Shown here: positions 1-8,206 of the stretch, one piece after another | Layout: every line of letters begins with the position of its first letter | Position numbering within the stretch: position 1 is the stretch's first letter | Source of the DNA: Hyphomicrobiales bacterium | Lineage (GTDB): Bacteria > Pseudomonadota > Alphaproteobacteria > Parvibaculales > Parvibaculaceae | Reading direction: 5' to 3' | DNA length: 16,178 bases | Assembly (NCBI GenBank): GCA_015655095.1 | Contig: JAATFR010000332.1 | Span: 1 to 16,178 of the forward strand | Position numbers and translations under genes: made by a program | The notes under the pieces: generated by a model | Database searches by the model: none | What the model was told of the DNA's origin: nothing | Seen by the model: the letters and a program-made list of their open reading frames with translations, nothing else

Positions 1-328
1 CCTGCACATCCTGCGCGGCGTCATCAATGTCGCGGTCCAGCGTAAACTGCAATATGATGCGGCTGATGCCGAAGGAGCTGGACGAGGTCATCGTCTCCAG
101 CGACGAGATCTGCCCGAATTGCCGCTCCAGCGAGGCGGTGACGAGCGATGCCATCGTGTCCGGGCTTGCGCCGGGCAACTGGGTTGTCACCTGAATGGTG
201 GGGAAATCGACCTGCGGCAGAGAGGAGATCGCCAATCCCCGATAACCCAGCAGGCCTGCGAGCAAAATCGCGATCGCCAGTAGAGATGTTGCAATCGGAC
301 GCTCGATAAAGGGGCCGGAAACGCTCAT
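1..328 (-). CDS. RND efflux pump permease, N-terminal part (cut by window edge)
   Basis: Inner-membrane proton-driven drug/solute exporter of the RND superfamily. Only the first 109 codons are present; the rest lies left of the window. Translating the minus strand from ATG at 328 gives MSVSGPFIERPIATSLL, then a hydrophobic first membrane segment (about residues 12-30), then SLPQVDFPTIQVTTQLPGAS and LERQFGQISSLETM. These match the start of RND permeases, closest in style to the MdtB/MdtC branch (FIERP, PTIQV, LERQFGQ). The ATG overlaps the stop of the upstream adaptor gene in an ATGA, so the two are translationally coupled. It is the last visible gene of an OMF-MFP-RND operon. Substrate cannot be told from this fragment. 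Confidence 0.93.
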   Translation of the reverse strand, partial: MSVSGPFIERPIATSLLAIAILLAGLLGYRGLAISSLPQVDFPTIQVTTQLPGASPDTMASLVTASLERQFGQISSLETMTSSSSFGISRIILQFTLDRDIDDAAQDVQ

Positions 329-1494
329 GGCGCGTCCGTCGCTGTGGGCTTAACCTGATCGCCCAGGGATATTTTGCTGCCCTCCTTCAACTGGGCAAAC
401 CCGGTGACGACGATTTTCTGTCCCGCTGTCACTCCTCCGCCAAGCACGGCCTGCGCATCATCGGATTGCAGCAGGGTTACGTTCTGCTGCGTGACGGTGT
501 TGTCGGCCTTGATGACAAAGACATAGGGGCCATTCGCGCCCTGCTGAACGGCGGCCGAGGGCGTCACCAGCGCCTTTTCAAGCGTCTTCAACCGCAGCCG
601 CACATTGACGAAGGCCCCAGGCCAGAGTTTATCTTCAAGATTGGGAAAGGTGGCTTTCAGTTTCAGTGTGCCCGTGGCCTGATCGATCTCATTATCAACC
701 ACCGCCAGTACGCCCGTGTCGAGCACACTCGTCCCGTCACCGCCAATCGCTTTCGCCGTCACCACACCTGCTCTGGTCGCAGCAATAACCTCCATAAGCT
801 GCTGCTGCGGCAGGGTAAAAACGATAGAAATCGGTTTTGTCTGGGTCACGACGACGATGCCGGTCGTATCTCCGGAACTCACCAGATTGCCCTCGTCCAC
901 CAGCCGCACACCTGTGCGGCCATCGATGGGGGAAACAATGGTGCAATAATCCAGCGTCGCCTTCGCGCTCTCGATGGCGGCCTGATCCGATTGCAGTTGC
1001 GCGCGATACTGGGCTACGGTCGATTTCTGCGTATCGGCCTGTTGATGCGATGAATAGTTGGTGCGGGCAAGTTCCTCATAGCGCGCGAGATCGCGGATGG
1101 CGTTCTCAAGCAGCGCCTGATCCTGCGCCTTCTTCGCGACCGCCTGATCATAGGTTGCCTGAAAGGTTGCCTTGTCGATCAGCGCGAGCACGTCGCCCTT
1201 TTTAACTTCCTGCCCTTCGACGAAAGGCACCTTGACCAGTTGTCCGCTGACCTGAGCCCTCACTGTCACTGTCTTGTAGGCCTGCACAGTGCCGACCCCT
1301 TGCGCATAGACGGGCACATCAGCGACCACCACCTCGCCCGCGACCACGGGAATCGCCTCGTCTCCCGTGAAGCCGGTCTTGCTACTGCCATGGCGCAGGA
1401 CGAACCAGAGAACCAGCCCGGCCGCAATGACGATGATGCCGATCAGAAGTCCTCTGCGGGATTTGCGTGGCGGGTTATGAGGCAAGTTCGTCAT
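325..1494 (-). CDS. RND efflux periplasmic adaptor (membrane-fusion protein)
   Basis: Periplasmic adaptor, 389 aa, that links the RND pump to the outer-membrane channel. The N-terminus is basic (PPRKSRR) and is followed by one membrane anchor at about residues 15-34. The order is then the MFP pattern: a first barrel-sandwich half (VRAQVSGQLVKVPFVEGQEVKKGD, about 78-101), a Gln/Ala-rich coiled-coil hairpin (about 110-180), a second half (CTIVSPIDGRTGVR), a beta-barrel region, and a C-terminal membrane-proximal part. The length is normal for the family. A GGAAAG Shine-Dalgarno-like stretch lies 5 nt before the ATG. The gene starts 12 nt after the outer-membrane factor stop and overlaps the pump start by 4 nt. 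The MdtA-like branch is likely, but the symbol is not assigned because substrate and orthology are unproven. Confidence 0.95.
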   Translation of the reverse strand: MTNLPHNPPRKSRRGLLIGIIVIAAGLVLWFVLRHGSSKTGFTGDEAIPVVAGEVVVADVPVYAQGVGTVQAYKTVTVRAQVSGQLVKVPFVEGQEVKKGDVLALIDKATFQATYDQAVAKKAQDQALLENAIRDLARYEELARTNYSSHQQADTQKSTVAQYRAQLQSDQAAIESAKATLDYCTIVSPIDGRTGVRLVDEGNLVSSGDTTGIVVVTQTKPISIVFTLPQQQLMEVIAATRAGVVTAKAIGGDGTSVLDTGVLAVVDNEIDQATGTLKLKATFPNLEDKLWPGAFVNVRLRLKTLEKALVTPSAAVQQGANGPYVFVIKADNTVTQQNVTLLQSDDAQAVLGGGVTAGQKIVVTGFAQLKEGSKISLGDQVKPTATDAP

Positions 1495-1506
1495 GAGGCT
1501 TTCCGG

Positions 1507-3030
1507 TCACTTGGCGCTGATCTGGGTTGGCTCGGTCCAGCCGCCGCCCAGCGCCTGGAACAGGCTCACGACGGCATTGATGCGCGACAGCCGGACCTGG
1601 GCAAGCGCGTCCCGGTCCGAAAAAAGAGTCTGCTCGGCGTTGAGAACATCTGTGATGTCGACCACGCCCACCCGCAACTGCGCCTGCGCGATGTCATAGG
1701 CGCGCTGCGCGGAGGCAACGACAAGTTCCTGCTGCTGTTCCTGCTCGGTGGAGCGCCGGATAGAGGCCAGAGCATTGTCCACATCGGAAAAAGCGGAAAG
1801 AATGGTTTTCTGATAGGTCGCCAGCAATTCGCGATAGGCGGCCTTGTTGACCTCAAGCTGCCCCTGCAACGAGAAACCCTCAAACAGAGGCTGAGTCAGG
1901 CCAGAGGTCAAAGTGTAGAAAAAGCCGCCGGGCGTGAAGAGTTGATTCAGGGCAGAGCTTTGATAGCCGCTCGCCGCCGTCAGGGTGATATTTGGAAACA
2001 TGGCGGCACGGGCCACCTGCACATTGGCCCGCGCGGCAGAAAGATTCGCCTCCGCCTCGCGCACATCGGGCCGTCGCGCCAGAAGCTCGGAGGGCAGACC
2101 CGGCGCCACCACAGGCGTTTTCAGTCCGGCCAGCGTGCCGCCAGTCACTTGCACCTCTTCCGGAGAATGGCCTGTCAGGATGGCCAGTGCATTGATGTTC
2201 TGGGTCAGCTCAAGCTCCAGCGGCGGAATTGAAGCCCACTGCTGCGCCACGATCGTCTGCTGGTTGGCCCGCTCCAGCTCCGTCCCCACGCCTACCTTGA
2301 TGCGGCCATTGATGACATCAAGCGTCTGCTGGGCGATTCTGAGGTTATCGCGGGCCAGCGCCAACCGGTCCTGTGCCGCAAGAATGGCAAAATAAGTTGT
2401 CGCCGTGCTCGTGGTGGCCGTCAGCGCCACGGTTTCCTTGTCATACCGGCTGGCAAGAGCGCTCTGACGGGCAGATTCGAGCGCCGCCCGGTTGCCACCC
2501 CATAAGTCCAGCTCATAGCTTGCGGTCAGACCCGCGTTATAGCTGTTGGAAATCCGCGAACTGCCGCCCCCAAAACTGTCGTACACCCCTGAAGAATCTG
2601 AACCACCCGTGGCGCTGCGCGCCCGCTCGGCCTGCCCACTGGCGGAAAGCGAGGGGTAAAGCGAGGAACCTGAAACCTTGATCTGGGCGTCTGCCTGCTC
2701 GATTCGGGCAATGGCGGCGGCAATATCGAGGTTGGAATCCTGCGTTTGCGCCATCAGCCGGTCGAGTTCCGGCGAACCGAAGCCCTGCCACCAGTCCAGA
2801 CCGGGCCAGACAGCGGCCATGGCGGGCGTAGCCTCCTTGAAGCTGACAGGAGCCGATACCTTGGGATCCGGCACATTGGGTGAGAGCGTACAGGCAGCCA
2901 CCGTCAAAAACAGGGCCGAGGCACCCAGAACCCGGCCCGGAGCCTTGAAACAGCGATAGCCTGCCAACAATCGTCCATCCGCCCTTGAATACGCCCCCGG
3001 GTCCAGACCCCCTGAGAAAACGACCAACAC
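1507..3030 (-). CDS. Outer-membrane efflux lipoprotein, TolC/NodT family
   Basis: Outer-membrane channel of the tripartite efflux system. Two OEP repeats are visible (about residues 90-270 and 300-495) with typical wording such as SYELDLWGGNRA, LLARRPDVREAEANL and QPLFEGFSLQGQL. A lipobox (LTVAAC, Cys47 in this numbering) predicts a lipid-anchored protein of the NodT type. The start is uncertain. The listed GTG at 3030 leaves an unusually long, charge-poor leader before the signal peptide. TTG codons at 2970 and 2967 would give a more normal signal peptide (LLAGYRCFKAPGRVLG, then the hydrophobic core), with a GGGCGGA stretch upstream. A TATAGG box at 3050-3045 could be a -10 element. First gene of the efflux operon, about 110 nt after the carboxylase alpha stop. 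Confidence 0.92.
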   Translation of the reverse strand: MLVVFSGGLDPGAYSRADGRLLAGYRCFKAPGRVLGASALFLTVAACTLSPNVPDPKVSAPVSFKEATPAMAAVWPGLDWWQGFGSPELDRLMAQTQDSNLDIAAAIARIEQADAQIKVSGSSLYPSLSASGQAERARSATGGSDSSGVYDSFGGGSSRISNSYNAGLTASYELDLWGGNRAALESARQSALASRYDKETVALTATTSTATTYFAILAAQDRLALARDNLRIAQQTLDVINGRIKVGVGTELERANQQTIVAQQWASIPPLELELTQNINALAILTGHSPEEVQVTGGTLAGLKTPVVAPGLPSELLARRPDVREAEANLSAARANVQVARAAMFPNITLTAASGYQSSALNQLFTPGGFFYTLTSGLTQPLFEGFSLQGQLEVNKAAYRELLATYQKTILSAFSDVDNALASIRRSTEQEQQQELVVASAQRAYDIAQAQLRVGVVDITDVLNAEQTLFSDRDALAQVRLSRINAVVSLFQALGGGWTEPTQISAK

Positions 3031-3138
3031 CGCGATACCATGAGCCTATAAACGGTCCCGCGCCGGAATTCCGTTGGGCTACCCGATATTTTCATCCCAG
3101 ACCATAACTGAATTGCTGTCCAGGCGCTCGCCAGAGGA

Positions 3139-5112
3139 TTATGGAACCTCAAAAAGAACGAGTGCCTGCCCAGCCCCGACCTGCTCGCCCTCCACGACCG
3201 TTACCGAGTCGATGACTGCGTCCGCCGCGGCGAGCAAGGTCTGCTCCATCTTCATCGCCTCCATCACGATGAGCGGCGCGCCGCGCGCTACCTGCGCACC
3301 CGCCTGCGCCAACACCTGAATGACCTTGCCCGGCATCGGGGCCTTGAGAGCACCCTCGCCGACGTCTCCAGCCACATCCACATCGAGCGGATCGACCGGC
3401 ACGAACTCGCGTGCGATCCCGCCATGAACGAGAATAAAACCCCGGTCTCGCGGTACACAGGCCGCATGCAGGCTGCATCCTGCAATGACTGCGCGGACCT
3501 CGCCATCCTCTCCGATCTCACAGATATCCCCGCTTTCCGGGGCAAGCTCAAGGGAAAGAGCTTCCCCGTCACATGAAAATTTCGCAATCTCGGTGCGGGC
3601 ACCTCCCAGCGTCCAGCCGTCATTCGCAGACCACGGAGAATCGGGCTCGGCGGTCGCCGCCTGTACCGCTTGCAGTTTGTCGCCGCGGAGTGTCCGGTAG
3701 ACCTCTGCGGCAAGCTTGAGCACGCCGGAACCCGGTTCAGCCGGAGGAACCAGTGCGTCCATATGGCGCTCGATAAAGTCTGTATCGATCTCGCCTGCGA
3801 TAAAGGCCTCATGGCTCATCACCTGCGCAAGAAAGGCGAGATTGGTTTTGGGCCCCGCTATTTCCATGGAAGACAGGAAATTCCGTAAGCGGCCGATAGC
3901 CTGCTCACGCATCGGCGCATGGGCGATGACCTTGCCGATCATGGGGTCATAGAACATGCTGACCTTATCGCCTTCACGCACACCCATGTCCATGCGCACA
4001 TCGAGCATATGATCAGGTGCCCTTAAACGCAGCAGACGACCGGTCGAGGGCAGGAAATTGTTCTGCGGGTCCTCGGCATAAAGCCGTACTTCCACGGCAT
4101 GACCATCGAGACAAATCTGCTCCTGCGTCAGCGGCAGCGGTTCACCAGCCGCGACGCGCAACTGCCATTCCACCAGATCAATCCCGGTTATCGCCTCGGT
4201 GACTGGATGCTCCACCTGAAGACGCGTGTTCATTTCCATGAACCAGAATGCATCGCGCCTGAGTCCATCACTTGAGTCCGCGATGAACTCCACCGTGCCC
4301 GCGCCACGATAGCCCACCGCCTTTGCAGCGGCGATGGCAGCCTCTCCCATGGCCCGGCGCATCTCGGGCGGCATACCCGGCGCGGGCGCCTCCTCGATCA
4401 CTTTCTGATGACGCCGCTGCAGAGAGCAATCGCGCTCATGCAGCGCCACCGCATGGCCCTGCCCATCGGCAAAAACCTGAATTTCCACATGCCGGGGGCT
4501 CGAGACATATTTTTCGATCAAGACCCGCCCATCGCCGAATGCGGCGGTTGCCTCGCGTTGTGCGGCCGCCAGCGCCCCGGCGAAATCAGCTGCCGCCTCG
4601 ACCTTGCGCATCCCCTTGCCACCGCCGCCTGCAACCGCCTTGATCAGTACCGGATAACCGATTTTAGCCGCCGCTTCTGCAAGAAAGACCATGTCCTGAT
4701 TTTCACCATGATAGCCTGGCACTACAGGCACCCCGGCTTTCTCCATCAGCACCTTGGCCGCGTCTTTCAGACCCATGGCGCGAATGGCGTCCGCAGGTGG
4801 ACCGATAAAAACAAGGCCCGCCTTTTCGCACGCCTCGGCGAATGCCGCATTCTCAGAAAGGAAGCCATAGCCCGGATGTATGGCATCCGCCCCGGCGCGC
4901 CCGGCTACATCTATGATCGCGTCCCCGCGTAGATAGCTTTCCCCGGCTGGCGCTCCACCGATATGCCAGGCCTCATCAGCAGCAGCCACATGATAGGCGT
5001 CCCTGTCTGCATCCGAATAGACTGCCACGGTTTTCAGGCCCATCGAACACGCTGTGCGGATGATGCGAACGGCGATCTCACCGCGATTGGCAATCAGAAG
5101 TGTACGGAACAT
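3139..5112 (-). CDS. mccA: Methylcrotonoyl-CoA carboxylase, biotin-containing alpha subunit
   Basis: Biotin carboxylase plus biotin carrier, 657 aa; carries out ATP-dependent carboxylation of biotin for the carboxyltransferase encoded just upstream. N-terminal biotin carboxylase domain: LLIANRGEIAVRIIRT at the start, ATP-grasp glycine loop GGGGKGM at 162-168, and MNTRLQVEHPVTE with Arg297 and Glu301 in the catalytic region. The C-terminal biotinyl domain carries VMEAMKMEQ with the biotin-accepting Lys621, 36 residues from the C-terminus as usual. Starts 9 nt after the beta-subunit stop. The sequence alone could also fit a propionyl- or geranyl-CoA carboxylase alpha chain; the methylcrotonoyl assignment rests on the clearly MCC-like beta partner. 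The symbol mccA is also used for unrelated microcin genes; liuD is a synonym in some species. Confidence 0.93.
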   Translation of the reverse strand: MFRTLLIANRGEIAVRIIRTACSMGLKTVAVYSDADRDAYHVAAADEAWHIGGAPAGESYLRGDAIIDVAGRAGADAIHPGYGFLSENAAFAEACEKAGLVFIGPPADAIRAMGLKDAAKVLMEKAGVPVVPGYHGENQDMVFLAEAAAKIGYPVLIKAVAGGGGKGMRKVEAAADFAGALAAAQREATAAFGDGRVLIEKYVSSPRHVEIQVFADGQGHAVALHERDCSLQRRHQKVIEEAPAPGMPPEMRRAMGEAAIAAAKAVGYRGAGTVEFIADSSDGLRRDAFWFMEMNTRLQVEHPVTEAITGIDLVEWQLRVAAGEPLPLTQEQICLDGHAVEVRLYAEDPQNNFLPSTGRLLRLRAPDHMLDVRMDMGVREGDKVSMFYDPMIGKVIAHAPMREQAIGRLRNFLSSMEIAGPKTNLAFLAQVMSHEAFIAGEIDTDFIERHMDALVPPAEPGSGVLKLAAEVYRTLRGDKLQAVQAATAEPDSPWSANDGWTLGGARTEIAKFSCDGEALSLELAPESGDICEIGEDGEVRAVIAGCSLHAACVPRDRGFILVHGGIAREFVPVDPLDVDVAGDVGEGALKAPMPGKVIQVLAQAGAQVARGAPLIVMEAMKMEQTLLAAADAVIDSVTVVEGEQVGAGQALVLFEVP

Positions 5113-5121
5113 AGGCGCAAC

Positions 5122-6729
5122 TCACATCCTGAAAACGCCGAAGACCGTTTCTGGCACAGGCGCGTTGAGCGTCGTTGAAAAGGCGAGCGCCAGCACGCGG
5201 CGCGTTTCTGAAGGCGTGATGATGCCATCGTCCCAGAGCCGGGCGGTGGCGTAATAGGGATGTCCTTCCTCGTCATAGCGCGCGCGGATCGGCGTATTGA
5301 AGGTGGCCTCTTCATCCGCGCTCCACTCTTCGCCGCGCGCCTCCATGCCTTCGCGCTTCACCGTGGCAAGCACGCTTGCGGCCTGCTCGCCGCCCATTAC
5401 GGAAATCCGGGCATTGGGCCATGTGAACAGGAAGCGCGGCGAATAGGCCCGCCCGCACATGCCGTAATTGCCCGCGCCATAGGAGCCGCCAATGATCAGC
5501 GTGATCTTGGGCACGTTGGCGCTCGCCACCGCGGTCACGAGCTTGGCCCCATCCTTGGCTATACCGCCCATTTCATATTCGCGCCCAACCATGAAACCGG
5601 AAATGTTCTGGAGAAACAGCAGCGGAATGCGCCGCTGACAGCACAACTCAATGAAGTGAGCACCCTTGAGTGCGGATTCCGAAAAAAGGATGCCATTATT
5701 CGCGATCACACCGACCGGCATCCCGTGAATATGGGCAAAGCCGGTCACCAGCGTGGTTCCGTAAAGCTGCTTGAACTCTGTGAAATCTGAACCGTCAACC
5801 AGTCGCGCGATCACCTCGCGCACGTCATATTGCACTGACAATGAGGAGGGAATGATGCCGTCAAGTTCACCCGCGTCGTAAAGCGGGGCTCGGGGCTCGG
5901 TCAGCGGCACATCGATAATTTTTTTCCGGTTCAGCGTGCCTGCGATCTGGCGCGCCAGCGCCAGCGCATGGCTGTCGTCCATCGCATAATGGTCCGTCAC
6001 GCCCGATTTGCGTGAATGCACGTCCGCACCGCCCAGATCTTCCGCCGTGACAATTTCGCCGGTGGCGGCCTTGACCAGAGGCGGCCCGCCCAGAAAGATC
6101 GTGCCTTGCTTGCGCACGATGATGGTTTCATCAGACATGGCGGGAACATAGGCGCCGCCCGCCGTGCAGGAGCCCATGACCACGGCGATCTGGGGAATGC
6201 CCTTTCCCGACATGCGTGCCTGATTATAGAATATGCGGCCGAAATGATCGCGGTCGGGGAAAATATCGGCCTGGTTCGGCAGGTTCGCACCGCCTGAATC
6301 AACCAGATAGAAGCACGGCAGATTGTTTTCGAGTGCGATTTCCTGCGCGCGCAGATGCTTCTTCACGGTAATTGGATAATAGGTGCCTCCCTTGATCGTC
6401 GCATCGTTGCAGACGACCATGCATTCCTGTCTGGCGATGCGTCCGATCCCGGCGATAAGCCCGGCTCCGTTTATGGCCTCTCCATACATGCCATGGGCCG
6501 CCATGGATGAAAGTTCAAGAAAAGGCGTTCCGGGATCAATAAGGCCGTAGACCCGCTCGCGGGGAAGCAGCTTGCCACGCGAGACATGCCGCTCGCGTGA
6601 GCGCTGATCGCCTCCCAGAGCCGCTGTTGCGCGCTCCTTCTGCAAGTCGGCCACCAGCCCCGACATTATCCCGGCGTTTTCTTTGAATCGGGCGTCATGA
6701 ACATTGACGCCGGTTTTCAGGATAGCCAC
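5122..6729 (-). CDS. mccB: Methylcrotonoyl-CoA carboxylase, carboxyltransferase beta subunit
   Basis: Transfers carboxyl from biotin to 3-methylcrotonyl-CoA in leucine/isovalerate breakdown; acts in the cytoplasm with the alpha subunit. MCC-beta hallmarks: GGANLPNQADIFPDRDHFGR, then IFYNQARMS, VMGSCTAGGAYVPAMSDE, GSYGAGNYGMCGRAY and FTWPNARISVMGGEQAASV. Both carboxyltransferase halves are complete. Start choice: the open frame extends to an ATG at 6780 (552 aa), but that N-terminus is unlike the family and lacks a Shine-Dalgarno sequence. GTG at 6729 gives 535 aa, the usual length, with TGGGA 10 nt upstream. First gene of the mccB-mccA pair; no other leucine-pathway gene is adjacent. The ribosome-binding stretch is one arm of an inverted repeat (see 6737-6775). 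Confidence 0.95.
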   Translation of the reverse strand: MAILKTGVNVHDARFKENAGIMSGLVADLQKERATAALGGDQRSRERHVSRGKLLPRERVYGLIDPGTPFLELSSMAAHGMYGEAINGAGLIAGIGRIARQECMVVCNDATIKGGTYYPITVKKHLRAQEIALENNLPCFYLVDSGGANLPNQADIFPDRDHFGRIFYNQARMSGKGIPQIAVVMGSCTAGGAYVPAMSDETIIVRKQGTIFLGGPPLVKAATGEIVTAEDLGGADVHSRKSGVTDHYAMDDSHALALARQIAGTLNRKKIIDVPLTEPRAPLYDAGELDGIIPSSLSVQYDVREVIARLVDGSDFTEFKQLYGTTLVTGFAHIHGMPVGVIANNGILFSESALKGAHFIELCCQRRIPLLFLQNISGFMVGREYEMGGIAKDGAKLVTAVASANVPKITLIIGGSYGAGNYGMCGRAYSPRFLFTWPNARISVMGGEQAASVLATVKREGMEARGEEWSADEEATFNTPIRARYDEEGHPYYATARLWDDGIITPSETRRVLALAFSTTLNAPVPETVFGVFRM

Positions 6730-6736
6730 GACTGCA

Positions 6737-6775
6737 CATTCCCAAATTAATTCGTATACTGTTTTTATGGGAATG
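6737..6775. promoter_or_regulatory. Inverted repeat over the mccB leader
   Basis: Perfect 8-bp arms CATTCCCA (6737-6744) and TGGGAATG (6768-6775) flank 23 nt centred on GTATAC. Read on the minus strand, the second arm supplies the TGGGA Shine-Dalgarno-like stretch of the GTG start at 6729. The element could therefore be either a DNA operator or an mRNA hairpin that hides the ribosome-binding site. ATGATCAT (6773-6780) is a further short palindrome beside it. The repeat is seen in the sequence; the function is inferred. Confidence 0.4.
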
Positions 6776-6861
6776 ATCATACGGTTGTTTCATGAATGCG
6801 GCAAGAGCATGTCGGGCAGGAGAAACCTTGCTGGCCCCGGGAGCGAAGCCGCGCTGACGCC

Positions 6862-6880
6862 AGCCGGCGGCCCGCCGGCT
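6862..6880. repeat. GC-rich perfect inverted repeat
   Basis: AGCCGGCGGCCCGCCGGCT: 9-bp arms around a single C, so as RNA a 6-7 bp stem with a short loop. There is no T-run after it on either strand, so it is a weak candidate for an intrinsic terminator. It could equally be a pause site or a protein-binding palindrome upstream of mccB. Confidence 0.5.
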
Positions 6881-6944
6881 TCATGAGAACCGGGAGCCGC
6901 CGCCTGCACAGTTATTTCAGAATGGCCCAAATAATGCCGGAACG

Positions 6945-6966
6945 ATGACGAACAATTTATGACGAA
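6945..6966. promoter_or_regulatory. Spaced direct repeat ATGACGAA x2
   Basis: Two identical octamers ATGACGAA (6945-6952 and 6959-6966) are separated by 6 AT-rich bases, a 14-bp period. Head-to-tail octamers in a promoter region are typical of binding sites for dimeric response regulators or similar factors. The factor is unknown. It could act on mccB (leftward) or on the TerC gene (rightward). Confidence 0.3.
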
Positions 6967-7147
6967 TAAGAGTTTCTTGTAATGTCTTTTGTCCAATGTG
7001 CTCAGTCTGGGCCCGATATGTGGCCAGACCATGACTCCATTGGCACGTTTCCGTGTATTTCCTGCCTCTGTGCCGCAGCCCCGGCTCTTGATCAGGGCCG
7101 TGGGAATCCCCAGATTTCGTCTAATCCCGGATCCGGGCCCCTCTGGT

Positions 7148-7199
7148 GGCTGAGGCGTCAGCCATGATGTCGGATTCTTCATCTGCTGGGCGCTGACGC
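7148..7199 (+). promoter_or_regulatory. Competing stem-loops in the TerC gene leader
   Basis: GGCTGA (7148-7153) pairs with TCAGCC (7158-7163) around a 4-nt loop. The overlapping GCGTCAGC (7155-7162) can instead pair with GCTGACGC (7192-7199). The two stems share bases 7158-7162, so they exclude each other. The second ends 26 nt before the start codon. TerC/Alx-type genes are often under a Mn-sensing or pH-sensing leader (the yybP-ykoY class), but I could not recognise that consensus here, so only a generic switch-like leader is proposed. Confidence 0.3.
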
Positions 7200-7225
7200 G
7201 GCGCGAAAGGCATCTGGAGCAAACG

Positions 7226-8206
7226 ATGGGCACGCTTGAAACAGTGGCTATGTCGCCACTGCTGGGAACGCCTCTTTGGTTCTGGGCTGTGTTTTTTGCT
7301 GTGATCTCAAGCCTGATGGCGCTTGACCTGGGCGTCTTCAACCGTAAGGACCATGTGATCGGCGCGCGGGAAAGCCTGCTTCTCTCCGCCTTCTACCTGT
7401 CCATCGGCCTTTGTTTTGCTGTATTCATCTGGCAAATGGAGGGCGCGACCAAGGCCATCGAATTCACCACCGGCCTGTTGATCGAGAAAAGCCTTTCGCT
7501 CGACAATATTTTCATCATCTCGCTCATCTTTGGCACGCTTGGCATCCCTGCGCTCTATCAGCACCGGGTGCTGGTCTGGGGCATCATTGGCGTCATCATC
7601 CTGCGCGGTGTCCTGATCGGCGTCGGCACGGCGCTTGTCACTGAATTTCACTGGATTCTATGGCTGTTTGGCGCATTTCTCATTTTCACCGCGATCCGGA
7701 TGTTCTTCTCTGAGGAGATGGTGAGCGATCCCGCCAACAGCCGCCTTTTGTGCTTCTTCAAACGCCATCTGCGCGTCTCCGAGAAGCTGGACGGGCATCA
7801 TTTTCTGACCAGGGAGCCTGATGCCACAGGCCGGTTACGGCGCGTGGCCACCCCGCTTTTACTGGCGCTTTTCATGGTGGAAACGGCCGATCTGATCTTT
7901 GCAGTCGACAGCGTGCCCGCCATCTTCGCGATCACAACAGACCCGTTCATCGTCTTCACGAGCAACATATTCGCCGTACTCGGCCTGCGGGCTCTCTATT
8001 TCGCCCTTGCTGCTGTCATCCGCCGCTTCGCCTATCTCAAGACAGCGCTGGCCATCGTTCTGGTCTTCATTGGCGGCAAGATTTTCTGGAGCGACATTTT
8101 CGGCCAGGTGGACCCGCTGCTCAGCCTGGGCGTGACCCTTGCCGTTCTTGTCGGCGGCGTTCTTTACAGCCTGTGGCGGAGCCGCAACGGGGAAAATGAG
8201 AACTAA
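7226..8206 (+). CDS. TerC-family integral membrane protein (Alx-like)
   Basis: 326 aa, about nine membrane segments (roughly 17-37, 51-69, 80-100, 106-130, 136-155, 207-230, 240-260, 270-288, 300-317). TerC signatures are intact: LIEKSLSLDNIF with acidic Glu87 and Asp93, and METADLIFAVDSVPAIF with Glu219, Asp222 and Asp228, which are thought to form an intramembrane metal path. A polar cytoplasmic loop (about 160-205) separates the two halves. Family members are linked to tellurite resistance, to Mn export or to metal loading of secreted proteins. No ter-cluster partner (TerA/B/D/Z) is nearby, so an Alx-like Mn homeostasis role is more likely than tellurite resistance; this is inference. Start ATG at 7226, with GGAGC upstream. 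Divergent from mccB. Confidence 0.93.
   Translation: MGTLETVAMSPLLGTPLWFWAVFFAVISSLMALDLGVFNRKDHVIGARESLLLSAFYLSIGLCFAVFIWQMEGATKAIEFTTGLLIEKSLSLDNIFIISLIFGTLGIPALYQHRVLVWGIIGVIILRGVLIGVGTALVTEFHWILWLFGAFLIFTAIRMFFSEEMVSDPANSRLLCFFKRHLRVSEKLDGHHFLTREPDATGRLRRVATPLLLALFMVETADLIFAVDSVPAIFAITTDPFIVFTSNIFAVLGLRALYFALAAVIRRFAYLKTALAIVLVFIGGKIFWSDIFGQVDPLLSLGVTLAVLVGGVLYSLWRSRNGENEN

Larger units (their letters stand above)
6781..7225. other. Gene-free divergent region between mccB and the TerC gene
   Basis: No convincing gene. A 183-codon open frame on the minus strand (6790-7341) and a 61-codon frame on the plus strand (6982-7167) show no recognisable family, and the first runs into the TerC coding region. 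The interval must hold the promoters of both neighbours. It contains a GC-rich palindrome (6862-6880), a spaced direct repeat (6945-6966), a 12-bp palindrome CCCGGATCCGGG (7126-7137) and two competing stem-loops just before the TerC gene (7148-7199). The 10-mer GCGCTGACGC occurs twice (6851-6860 and 7190-7199). Confidence 0.7.

Noticed and set aside
1240..2232. 330-codon plus-strand open frame across the adaptor and outer-membrane factor genes
   Set aside because: It is antisense to two well-recognised proteins, has a His/Arg/Gln-rich low-likelihood composition and no family resemblance; a GC-codon shadow.
6790..7341. 183-codon minus-strand frame between mccB and the TerC gene
   Set aside because: It runs into the TerC coding region antisense, carries no known motif and spans the palindromes and promoters of the divergent pair.
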